Source: Clostridiales bacterium
Lineage (GTDB): Bacteria; Bacillota; Clostridia; Saccharofermentanales; UBA5734
Length of the DNA: 20,180 nucleotides
Assembly: GCA_003532195.1 (NCBI GenBank)
Contig: DOFA01000007.1
Location: 1 to 20,180, forward strand
Reading direction: 5' to 3'
The notes beneath the pieces were generated by a model that saw nothing but the letters and a program-made list of their open reading frames with translations, was not told the DNA's origin and did not search any database. Position 1 is the first letter of the stretch. Every line of letters starts with the position of its first letter. Position numbers and translations under genes: made by a program. Shown here in pieces: positions 8,480-15,077 of the stretch.

Positions 8480-8516
8480 GAAAAATTGCCGATTATGTTG
8501 CCGAATACGCCGGAAA

Positions 8517-8560
8517 GCTACAGAAAAGCTGCAGAAACACTACAGAAAGGCTACGCCAAT
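8517..8560. repeat. Four tandem 11-nt units between yjbQ and the M23 promoter
   Basis: Units GCTACAGAAAA, GCTGCAGAAAC, ACTACAGAAAG and GCTACGCCAAT follow one another without gaps; the fourth is degenerate. The period is close to one helical turn. The array lies just upstream of the M23 promoter -35 box and just after the yjbQ stop. No function can be assigned. Confidence 0.6.
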
Positions 8561-8576
8561 GTTGCAGAGCCGGGTC

Positions 8577-9077
8577 TTATTCGCCGATAATCTGGACCTG
8601 AATTGTGCGCGGCCGGGCCCGGACCTGGTCCCAATCGATGAAATAGACATAGCCGAATTCACCCAGATCCATTTCCCCGTCAACAATGACGATGGTTTCC
8701 GACCGGCCGAAGAAGCAGGAACGCAGGTGGGCGTCCGTATTCAGGCTGGTGAATTCGCCTTCTTCGCCGACGCTCATGGCAAACTCAATATGCCTGGGGC
8801 CGGGATGCATGTACTGGCCTTCGACGCGGCAGGTCGGGATGAGTTTTTCCATGATATTGCACAGATCCTGCTGGAGATATTCCAGGCCGAAAAAGGTTTT
8901 GTCATGGGAGCATTCCTGGGTCATGACGGAGCAAGTGGTATGATGGGAGTAGACGACACAGATGCCGTTCTTGATGCCGGATTTGCTGACGATATCCTTG
9001 ACCTGGCCGGTTATATCGTGGAAGGTCGGATGCAAGCCGGCTGACTGGACCTTAATGCTTTCGCGGCAGATTTTCAT
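8577..9077 (-). CDS. yjbQ: YjbQ/UPF0047 family protein
   Basis: This is a small cytoplasmic protein of the YjbQ (UPF0047) family. It is annotated in many genomes as having secondary thiamine-phosphate-synthase activity, although its real role is unsettled. It has 166 residues, slightly longer than the usual 130-140. Family landmarks are SHHTTCSV at 44-51 with the conserved His/Thr cluster, TDAHLRSCFFG at 114-124 and IVDGEMDLGEFGYVYFIDWD at 131-150. The usual C-terminal glycine/arginine-rich signature is altered here to VRARPRTIQVQI. AAGGAGG is placed 9 nt before the ATG. It lies 140 nt after the isomerase gene on the same strand, with no convincing terminator between, so it may be read from that promoter. 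Confidence 0.87.
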   Translation of the reverse strand: MKICRESIKVQSAGLHPTFHDITGQVKDIVSKSGIKNGICVVYSHHTTCSVMTQECSHDKTFFGLEYLQQDLCNIMEKLIPTCRVEGQYMHPGPRHIEFAMSVGEEGEFTSLNTDAHLRSCFFGRSETIVIVDGEMDLGEFGYVYFIDWDQVRARPRTIQVQIIGE

Positions 9078-9170
9078 TTTAGTTTTCCTCCTTGTTTATT
9101 GCTTCAATTTCGTTTTCTCTTATGCCCCTATATCCGGCAGGTCACGGCCAGGCAAGTCTGACGGAGCAAG

Positions 9171-9218
9171 ACCGGCTGGCCAGCTATGGCTGACCCTGAT
9201 CGGCTGATTGCAGCCGGT
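9171..9218. repeat. Inverted repeats between the isomerase gene and yjbQ
   Basis: ACCGGCTG (9171-9178) is a perfect inverted copy of CAGCCGGT (9211-9218). The distal arm can instead form a tight 6-bp hairpin with CGGCTG at 9201-9206 around a 4-nt loop. A T-rich stretch follows only on the plus strand, so it does not look like a terminator for the minus-strand genes around it. Confidence 0.45.
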
Positions 9219-9925
9219 TATTTCTTTTTCGTGCGCTCGTCCCAGGCTTCCCGGACAGCATGAATCATTTCGTCGACCATGGCAGAACTGTCGGCGGCTT
9301 TGGCGATGCCACTCGAGGACCCCGTGGCTTCCGCGCCGGCCCGAATGACCCGGAAAACATCCTGGCCGTTGCTGATGCCGGCGGCCGACAGAACCAGTAT
9401 GTCCGGATTGACGGATTTGACGGCGGCGCTGGATGCCAGGACATAGTCCAGACTGCTGGTTTTACCGGTTCCGATCAATTCCGCTGGTTCGGCAACAATA
9501 ATATTCGGCGCCAGCAAGGCGATCGCCCTGGCTTCGTCAATCGAGTCGGCGCAGACAATCGTCATCAGGCCAAGATCGTCTGCCCGCCGGATCGACTGGC
9601 GCAGAACGGAAAAGGCGAGCGGCTTCTCGCAATGATTGAGCATGACGCCGACCGCGCCGGCCGCTTTGACCGATTCCGGCAGGATGTCGGCGAGGCCGCG
9701 GCCGATCGGCAGCAGATCCATATGCGGCGCAAAAACGAGCAAATGGCTGGTTTCTTCGGCGACCCGCCGGATATCAGTAAACGGAGTTGTGAAAATAACT
9801 GGTACCTGGTATTTTTGCGAAGCCGCGTCAGCAGCCTGGGCCAGTTTAAGCACCTGATCGCCAAAAAGATAGTTCTTGGGCCCAATTTCGAAAAACGGCG
9901 GTTTGAGCGGGATGCCATGAAACAT
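9218..9925 (-). CDS. Triosephosphate-isomerase-like protein of the archaeal type
   Basis: This is a TIM-barrel sugar-phosphate isomerase of about 235 residues. Numbering from a GTG 12 nt further upstream, the landmarks are GPKNY at 19-23, LNHCEK at 100-105 (His102 is the expected electrophile), AEPAELIGTG at 149-158 (catalytic Glu) and phosphate-binding loops AAGISNG at 185-191 and GAEATGSSSG at 201-210. The sequence resembles the short archaeal TPI branch more than the roughly 250-residue glycolytic enzyme. A divergent DeoR regulator suggests a dedicated sugar- or polyol-phosphate pathway rather than core glycolysis; that is inference. The ATG at 9925 is chosen because AGGAGG abuts the upstream GTG and would leave it no spacing, whereas it is 12 nt from the ATG. 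A consensus promoter lies just upstream. Confidence 0.8.
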   Translation of the reverse strand: MFHGIPLKPPFFEIGPKNYLFGDQVLKLAQAADAASQKYQVPVIFTTPFTDIRRVAEETSHLLVFAPHMDLLPIGRGLADILPESVKAAGAVGVMLNHCEKPLAFSVLRQSIRRADDLGLMTIVCADSIDEARAIALLAPNIIVAEPAELIGTGKTSSLDYVLASSAAVKSVNPDILVLSAAGISNGQDVFRVIRAGAEATGSSSGIAKAADSSAMVDEMIHAVREAWDERTKKK

Positions 9926-9968
9926 GGTTGGTATCACCCTCCTGAGTCATTGGTCAGCGACAATTCTG

Positions 9969-9997
9969 ATTATAATTGGAACTTACGGATAAGTCAA
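9969..9997 (-). promoter_or_regulatory. Sigma-A promoter of the isomerase-like gene
   Basis: On the minus strand TTGACT (9997-9992), a 17-nt spacer and TATAAT (9974-9969) sit about 44 nt before the chosen ATG. Confidence 0.87.
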
Positions 9998-10031
9998 TAA
10001 TAATTATGAAATATTTACAATATAATTGCTA

Positions 10032-10074
10032 ATATGAAAGTAATATGATATATATGAAAGTATATTGAAAGTTA
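10032..10074. promoter_or_regulatory. Three TGAAAGT repeats, candidate DeoR-family operator
   Basis: ATATGAAAGTA occurs at 10032-10042 and 10052-10062, and ATTGAAAGTTA at 10064-10074, in an AT-rich stretch between the divergent isomerase-like and deoR-like genes. Read on the other strand each contains CTTTC, and short direct repeats of that kind are typical of DeoR-family operators. Binding is inferred. Confidence 0.45.
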
Positions 10075-10091
10075 TCGGTTATGGCTAAACT

Positions 10092-10125
10092 TTTTCCCAG
10101 CCCAGGGCCGCCGTCTCTGGGAAAA
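10092..10125. repeat. Perfect 9-bp inverted repeat upstream of the DeoR-type gene
   Basis: TTTTCCCAG (10092-10100) and CTGGGAAAA (10117-10125) are exact inverted copies around a 16-nt loop, ending 47 nt before the deoR-like ATG. It could be an operator or a leader hairpin. The deoR-like promoter itself is not clear here; TTGAAA at 10065-10070 is a weak candidate -35. Confidence 0.5.
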
Positions 10126-10172
10126 TGAATTTATTTGTGCTAAACTGGGCATAATCTGCGAGGTGAATCATT

Positions 10173-10952
10173 ATGTCGGTCAATACAGGCTTAAAACTCG
10201 ATGCCCGCCGTAACAAGATCCTGGATCTGCTGAGCCGGGAGGGAAAAGTCCGCGTGCAGCTGCTGAGCCAGGATCTGGGCATTTCGGAGGTCACGATCCG
10301 CAATGACCTGGCGGAACTGGAAAATCTTGGATATCTGCACCGGGTTCCGGGCGGCGCAGTTCAAACCATGCGCACTTACTGCAATATGAATTTTCAACAG
10401 CGGCGGCAGGAAAACGCGGCGGAAAAGAAAGCGATCGGGATTACGGCCGCAGCCTTGGTCAACGACGGGGAAACCTTGATGATCAATTCCGGGACGACCA
10501 GCCTGAACGCGGCGATTGAACTCAAGAAATTCCATAACCTGAAAATCGTCACTAATTCCATATCGATCGCAACCGAACTGGGCGGGATTCCGACAATCCG
10601 GGTGATCCTGCTGGGCGGCGATATCAATGCGCAATTTCTCTTCACCTATGGCGACGACGCCCTGGCGCAGCTTCGCAACTACAAAGCGGACAAGCTGATT
10701 TTATCGGTCGACGGCGTCCGTCCGGACACCGGGCTGACCACTTATCATGCCGAAGAGCGGGAAATCAACCGCTTGATGATGGAACGGTCGAGTTGCACCA
10801 TTGTGGTCGCTGATTATTCGAAAATTGGCTTTGAAAGCTTCTCTGTGCTGGGCGCCATGTCGGACGCCAGGTACCTGGTAACCAATCAAAACGCGGATGC
10901 GGCCATGCTGACAGCCATCCGCGACTCAGGCGTCGAAGTTAAAACCTGTTGA
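10173..10952 (+). CDS. DeoR/GlpR-family transcriptional regulator
   Basis: This is a repressor of the DeoR family, with 259 residues of usual length. Residues 12-66 are the winged helix (RRNKILDLLSREGKVRVQLL, then ISEVTIRNDLAELENLGYLHRVPGGA). The rest is the sugar-phosphate sensing domain of the ISOCOT fold, with INSGTTSLNAA near 103-113 and KLILSVDGV near 173-181. Members of this family are released from DNA by phosphorylated sugars or polyols. GAGGTG lies 8 nt before the ATG. It is divergent from the isomerase-like gene, the most likely target, with about 247 nt of repeat-bearing DNA between. The rlmD-like gene starts 2 nt after its stop, so the two share a transcript, although no functional link between them is obvious. 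Confidence 0.9.
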   Translation: MSVNTGLKLDARRNKILDLLSREGKVRVQLLSQDLGISEVTIRNDLAELENLGYLHRVPGGAVQTMRTYCNMNFQQRRQENAAEKKAIGITAAALVNDGETLMINSGTTSLNAAIELKKFHNLKIVTNSISIATELGGIPTIRVILLGGDINAQFLFTYGDDALAQLRNYKADKLILSVDGVRPDTGLTTYHAEEREINRLMMERSSCTIVVADYSKIGFESFSVLGAMSDARYLVTNQNADAAMLTAIRDSGVEVKTC

Positions 10953-10954
10953 AG

Positions 10955-12433
10955 ATGAGTCCGCACGCGCATCGGCGAGAACCACCGCAGTCGGCGCGTC
11001 AGGGCGCTGATCCCGATCCGGTTTCGCTGGAAATCGCACCGGAAATCACGCAAGAAGTCACGCTGGAAATCACCGGCATCAGCCAGGAAGGCCAGGGTAT
11101 CGGCCGGCAACAGGACCTGGCTGTTTTTGTGCCCGGAACAATTCCCGGCGACCGGGCGTTGGTTCAAATCGAGCAACGAAAGAGCCGCTATGCCGTCGGC
11201 CGCGCAATCAAGATCCTGCAGCCGGCGCCGGACCGGATTACCCCTGCCTGCTCCCGAGCCGCAGCCTGCGGCGGCTGCACCTTGCAAGCGATGGCCTACC
11301 CGGCTCAGCTCGCCTTTAAACAGCAGCAGGTCGTCGACGCGCTGGAGCGGATCGGCCATGTCCGGCAGACGCAAGACCTGACCCGGCCGATCCTCGGCAT
11401 GGCCCAGCCGTGGCATTACCGCAGCAAGGTCCAGTTTCCGGTGGCCGGCCGCCCGGATCATCCGGAAATCGGTTTTTATACCAGCCGGACCCATCAGGTT
11501 ATCGATGCGGACGCCTGTCCGATCCAGCCGCCGGTCTGCGACAGCATCCGAGAAATCGTCAGGCGGCATATCGTCAGCCATAAAATCGCACCTTACGATG
11601 AAATCGGCCATAGCGGGCTGCTGCGCCATCTGATCGTCCGCATCGGCTTTTTCACCGGCGAAGTGATGATCATTCTGGTGCTCAACGGTGAATCGTTGCC
11701 CGGCTGGCCGGCTTTACGGGATGATCTCGCCGCCGCTATCGCCGGCTGCCGCGACCCTGACCTGCCGCCGCTGCAGCTAAGCAGCTTTTATATCAACATC
11801 AACCGCGAACGCACCAACCTGATACTCTCCGAGGACTGCCGCCTGCTGGCCGGCCAGCCCTGGATCGAAGAAAAGCTTCTCGGCCTGCGCTACCGGATCT
11901 CACCCCTGGCCTTTTTCCAGGTCAATCCGCGCCAGACCAGCCGCTTGTACGCGGCCGCGCTGGAGCTGGCCGGCCTGACCGGTGCGGAAACCGTCCTGGA
12001 CCTATACTGCGGCACCGGCTCGATCACCCTGCAGCTGGCGCGCCGCGCCCGCGAAGCCATCGGCATCGAAATCATCGCCGCGGCTATTGCCGACGCTCAG
12101 ACCAATGCTCTGCTGAACGACATCACCAACGTCCGCTTCCTCACCGGCGCAGCGGAAACTGTCCTGCCCGACCTGATCGCCGGCGGCCTCCGGCCCGACA
12201 TCGCCGTTATCGACCCACCGCGCAAAGGCTGCGATCCTGCTTTGATCCAGACCTTGGCCGCGCTCCCTCTGAAGCGGATTGTCTATGTCTCCTGCAACCC
12301 GGCCACCCTGGCGCGGGACATCGCCCTGCTCCAGCCCGCCGGATACCGGGTGGCGGCGGTTCAGCCGGTGGATATGTTCCCCTGGACCGGGCACGTTGAG
12401 ACAGTAGTATTGATGTCAAGAGTCGAAGGATAA
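10955..12433 (+). CDS. rlmD: 23S rRNA (uracil-C5)-methyltransferase, RlmD/RumA type
   Basis: This cytoplasmic enzyme uses SAM to methylate a uracil in 23S rRNA; the RlmD name implies U1939, but Gram-positive RlmCD enzymes can modify two sites and the exact target is not readable. It has 492 residues: a TRAM RNA-binding domain at about 35-88, a [4Fe-4S] motif C99-x5-C105-x2-C108 plus C188, SAM motif VLDLYCGTGS at 347-356, DPPRKGCD at 420-427 and the catalytic Cys447 in YVSCNPATLARD. The conserved ending DMFPWTGHVETVVLMSR is present, so the gene is whole. The first 34 residues are an extra Pro/Gln/Ala-rich tail with short LEI/EIT repeats. A TTG two codons upstream overlaps the deoR stop and is an alternative start; the ribosome site is weak for both. 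Mobile DNA begins soon after its stop. Confidence 0.92.
   Translation: MSPHAHRREPPQSARQGADPDPVSLEIAPEITQEVTLEITGISQEGQGIGRQQDLAVFVPGTIPGDRALVQIEQRKSRYAVGRAIKILQPAPDRITPACSRAAACGGCTLQAMAYPAQLAFKQQQVVDALERIGHVRQTQDLTRPILGMAQPWHYRSKVQFPVAGRPDHPEIGFYTSRTHQVIDADACPIQPPVCDSIREIVRRHIVSHKIAPYDEIGHSGLLRHLIVRIGFFTGEVMIILVLNGESLPGWPALRDDLAAAIAGCRDPDLPPLQLSSFYININRERTNLILSEDCRLLAGQPWIEEKLLGLRYRISPLAFFQVNPRQTSRLYAAALELAGLTGAETVLDLYCGTGSITLQLARRAREAIGIEIIAAAIADAQTNALLNDITNVRFLTGAAETVLPDLIAGGLRPDIAVIDPPRKGCDPALIQTLAALPLKRIVYVSCNPATLARDIALLQPAGYRVAAVQPVDMFPWTGHVETVVLMSRVEG
12395..12417 (+). other. Possible attachment-related motif at the 3' end of rlmD
   Basis: GTTGAG, 11 nt, GATGTC lies in the codons for the conserved HVETVVLMS end of RlmD. 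The same outer hexamers at the same spacing occur twice downstream, at 12552 and 12580. The 3' end of rlmD/rumA homologues is a known integration site of some streptococcal elements, so this may mark attL. This is inference only. Confidence 0.25.
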
Positions 12434-12551
12434 TAGCCGCGAAAGCCCGGTAATACTGCGGTTTTCGTGCAATCGGGCAAATTCGGCATCGGGCAGGACG
12501 GACGCTTCTCGGTAACTTATCCAAGGGCAAATCCGGTCGAAAAGTGTGAGA

Positions 12552-12602
12552 GTTGAGTTGCCACGGTAGATGTCACTATGTTGAGTTGCCACGTTAGATG
12601 TC
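12552..12602 (+). repeat. Pair of 23-nt direct repeats at the host/mobile-DNA junction
   Basis: Two copies, at 12552-12574 and 12580-12602, differ at one base: GTTGAGTTGCCACG, then G or T, then TAGATGTC. The period is 28 nt. They lie in the 209-nt gap between rlmD and the AT-rich HEPN-like gene. Possible roles are recombinase or regulator binding sites, or the remnant end of an insertion sequence. No transposase is nearby. Confidence 0.75.
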
Positions 12603-12642
12603 GGGGAGTTGTGGCTGTGAGATAGATGTTAGGAGGAGTTGG

Positions 12643-13452
12643 ATGGAATTTACTACAGATATATTTTCATTAGATAAACCGTCGTCGGTAACATTTAACT
12701 TGGTTGGAACAAGACTTCCAAACAATCACGATTTGTATTTTCGTTCAAAACAAAAAGAACTTGTCGAGCAATACTCAGCTGCTCGTATATTTTTAAGAGA
12801 AACCGAAACCGATGATTGGGAACATTGGTTTAATCCAGTTGAGGATGATGTAGCTAATAAAGCTTTTAAGTTGATATTTCGGTCACATTTTTATGAGACT
12901 GCATTGTTCTATTATAATGCCATAGTAGATTTGTCTTGGACACTATGTTATGTGTCGGCAGAATTTGCCTGTAGCCAACAGGGAAAAAGAGTAGATTTAT
13001 CTGGAATAAGACCTATCGATGAGGCAGCAACATTACTTAGAAGTGCTGAACGAAACGTGACAGCACCTACTGCCGAGAATAATCCCTTTGAGTACCTGAG
13101 GATGATGTGCCCTGAATTCATTCCTGCCTTCGATCAGATTATTGATTTTTGGAATGCTTTTTCAGATTCAGAAATAAGAAAGCGCTACAATTTTTGTAAA
13201 CATAAAGGGAGACCGGCATATCAGGAAATTGAAGATTTGTCTTCAGGACGCGTGATGGGCTTTTATGTTCAAAATAAAGACACGGGAGAGAAAACCCAGA
13301 TGGCGTCGGATATTGCTGATGTTAGGTATTCTTTTTCATTGGAGGATGCAATTGCACAATTGGTGGATTTTGATGATAACAAGCTCTTCCCATACATTAG
13401 AAAGTTGATAGATACGATTGAAGATATACTGAAGCCATCGCCGATGATTTAA
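12643..13452 (+). CDS. HEPN-like protein of unknown function, AT-rich cargo gene
   Basis: This 269-residue soluble protein has no recognised full-length family. The R181-x5-H187 element (RYNFCKH, followed by KGRPAY) fits the Rx4-6H motif of HEPN-fold proteins, many of which are RNases in toxin-antitoxin or antiviral systems. Helical stretches surround it, and the arrangement recalls the Cthe_2314-like HEPN group, recognised by eye only. The base composition is clearly more AT-rich than either side, pointing to transfer. The start is the ATG at 12643, 6 nt after AGGAGG; an in-frame start at 12598 would overlap the direct repeats and has no ribosome site. It is the only plus-strand gene in this part and has no visible antitoxin partner. 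It ends at a strong bidirectional terminator. Enzyme activity is unproven. Confidence 0.65.
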   Translation: MEFTTDIFSLDKPSSVTFNLVGTRLPNNHDLYFRSKQKELVEQYSAARIFLRETETDDWEHWFNPVEDDVANKAFKLIFRSHFYETALFYYNAIVDLSWTLCYVSAEFACSQQGKRVDLSGIRPIDEAATLLRSAERNVTAPTAENNPFEYLRMMCPEFIPAFDQIIDFWNAFSDSEIRKRYNFCKHKGRPAYQEIEDLSSGRVMGFYVQNKDTGEKTQMASDIADVRYSFSLEDAIAQLVDFDDNKLFPYIRKLIDTIEDILKPSPMI

Positions 13453-13457
13453 AAATG

Positions 13458-13510
13458 AAAGAGCAAGTCGACTATATGGTTAATGACCATTAGTGCGACT
13501 TGCTCTTTTT
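13458..13510. terminator. Long bidirectional intrinsic terminator between convergent genes
   Basis: AAAGAGCAAGTCG (13458-13470) pairs perfectly with CGACTTGCTCTTT (13496-13508). Inside, ATGGT/ACCAT and ACTA/TAGT extend the hairpin with single-base bulges. Five Ts follow on the plus strand and a T-rich run on the minus strand. It ends the HEPN-like transcript and the recombinase transcript; the recombinase TAA lies within the plus-strand T-run. Confidence 0.92.
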
Positions 13511-15077
13511 ATGCTTCGATTTCGATTGCAAGCCCGGATTTGAATTCCACATTGAAGTGGTCGGCAAAAACGGTGATCTTCTCGATGAGCTTTTTTACCA
13601 GAGCCTCATCAAACTCTGTGATGTCAGTTTTCTGTTTGGCGATGAAGTTTTGCAGCTCCTTGATTCGGTTCATGGTCTCTTCCCGGTGGTGGCTGTCAAC
13701 TTCGGACTGTTCCTTCTGCTCCCGGAGGCGGAAAATCTCATCGGCGATGGCGTCGTAGTCCTGCTTGTTGTTTGCCTTCTTGATGAGTTCTTTTTGCAAT
13801 TCCTCAAGCCTTGCCTGAATGCCGTCCGGTGAGAGGGTGTCGGCGCTGACTACGGCCTTGGCGATGTTCTGCTGTAAGGTTTTCAGGAAGACGTCCCGCT
13901 CGGTGAGAATCTGGTTAATGGCCTTGACCGTGATCTCCTGCAGCAGGAGCTCGTTTACCGTCCGGTTGGTACAGTTCTTTTCAGCGGAGGTGGGCTCCAA
14001 GCGACTGATGCAGCGCCAGACGATGGACTTGCAGCCGTGGTTGTTCCAGTGAACGCGCCTGTAAAGTTCGCCGCAGTCTCCGCAGAAAACCATCTGTGCA
14101 AAACAATGATTGCAGGAGAAGCTGCGTTTCTTGCCTGTCGGGCTGACGTGAACTACCCGACGGCGGACAAGCTCTGCCTGCACCTGCATGAAGAGCTCTT
14201 TCGGAATGATCGCTTCGTGGTCGCCTTCAACGTAGTATTGAGGAACGGTGCCGTTGTTCTTGATCCGCTTTTTTGTCAGGAAGTCTGTGGTATAGGTTTT
14301 TTGAAGCAGCGCGTCGCCCATGTACTTCTCGTTGCGGAGAATCTTGTTGATGGTGCTGGTGTGCCATTTTGTCTTGCCAGCTCCGGTGAGGATGCCGTCA
14401 GCCATAAGCCCGTCGGCGATCTTATCCATGCTGGAGCCTTCGAGGTATTCCCGGTAGATGCGCTTTACGATTTCTGCCTGCTCCGGGTCAATGATCAGAT
14501 GCCCATCGTCATCCTTGGTGTATCCGAGGAAGCGATTGTGGTTGACTTGCACCTTGCCTTGCTGGTAGCGGTATTGGAGTCCCAGCTTAATGTTCTGACT
14601 CATTGACTGGCTTTCCTGCTGGGCAAGGCTCGCCATGATCGTGATTAGCACTTCGCCCTTTGCGTCCAGCGTGTTGATGGCTTCTTTCTCGAAATAAACA
14701 GGTATGTTCTTGTCTTTTAGCTGCCGGATGTATTGGAGGCAGTCGAGAGTGTTTCTGGCAAATCGGCTAATGGACTTGGTGATGACCATGTCGATATTTC
14801 CAGCCATGCACTCATCGATCATTCGGTTGAATTCGTCACGCTTTTTTGTGTTGGTGCCGGAGATACCGTCATCTGCGAATATGCCCGCCAGCTCCCATTC
14901 CGGATTATTTTGAAGGTACTCGGTGTAGTGCGTGACCTGAGCCTCGTAGCTTGTTTCCTGTTCTTCGGAATCCGTGCTGACGCGGCAATAGGCTGCAACA
15001 CGGAGTTTTTTCTGAGCTGATTGTTTTACTGTATTTCCGACCTGCCGTCTGGCCGGAATCACCATAACATTTCCCAT
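13509..15077 (-). CDS. Large serine recombinase, last gene of a recombinase trio
   Basis: This is a site-specific recombinase for integrating or excising the element. It has 522 residues. The N-terminal resolvase domain has the nucleophile Ser34 in AAYCRVSTD with Arg32, and the helper arginines Arg105 and Arg108 in SRFARN. A recombinase domain follows (about 175-290). Next comes a zinc-ribbon with CxxC pairs (CNHC, CGDC, then later cysteines around 335-385), a predicted coiled coil of about 400-490 and a C-terminal basic/beta part. All catalytic residues are present. GAGGT lies 9 nt before the ATG, which shares a base with the stop of the preceding gene (TAATG). It is homologous but clearly not identical to the recombinase at 15498-17057, so the pair is not a recent duplication. 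Confidence 0.94.
   Translation of the reverse strand: MGNVMVIPARRQVGNTVKQSAQKKLRVAAYCRVSTDSEEQETSYEAQVTHYTEYLQNNPEWELAGIFADDGISGTNTKKRDEFNRMIDECMAGNIDMVITKSISRFARNTLDCLQYIRQLKDKNIPVYFEKEAINTLDAKGEVLITIMASLAQQESQSMSQNIKLGLQYRYQQGKVQVNHNRFLGYTKDDDGHLIIDPEQAEIVKRIYREYLEGSSMDKIADGLMADGILTGAGKTKWHTSTINKILRNEKYMGDALLQKTYTTDFLTKKRIKNNGTVPQYYVEGDHEAIIPKELFMQVQAELVRRRVVHVSPTGKKRSFSCNHCFAQMVFCGDCGELYRRVHWNNHGCKSIVWRCISRLEPTSAEKNCTNRTVNELLLQEITVKAINQILTERDVFLKTLQQNIAKAVVSADTLSPDGIQARLEELQKELIKKANNKQDYDAIADEIFRLREQKEQSEVDSHHREETMNRIKELQNFIAKQKTDITEFDEALVKKLIEKITVFADHFNVEFKSGLAIEIEA

Noticed and set aside
9201..9224. Hairpin plus T-run after the isomerase gene as its terminator
   Set aside because: The T-run is on the plus strand only. 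On the minus strand, where the gene is transcribed, the hairpin is followed by mixed sequence, so it does not fit a terminator for that gene.
10886..11629. 247-codon minus-strand reading frame opposite rlmD
   Set aside because: Shadow of the TRAM and iron-sulfur part of rlmD. No ribosome site and no recognisable domain.
12435..12480. Inverted repeat after rlmD as a rho-independent terminator
   Set aside because: Only short, G-T containing pairing is possible and the T residues lie inside the stem rather than after it.
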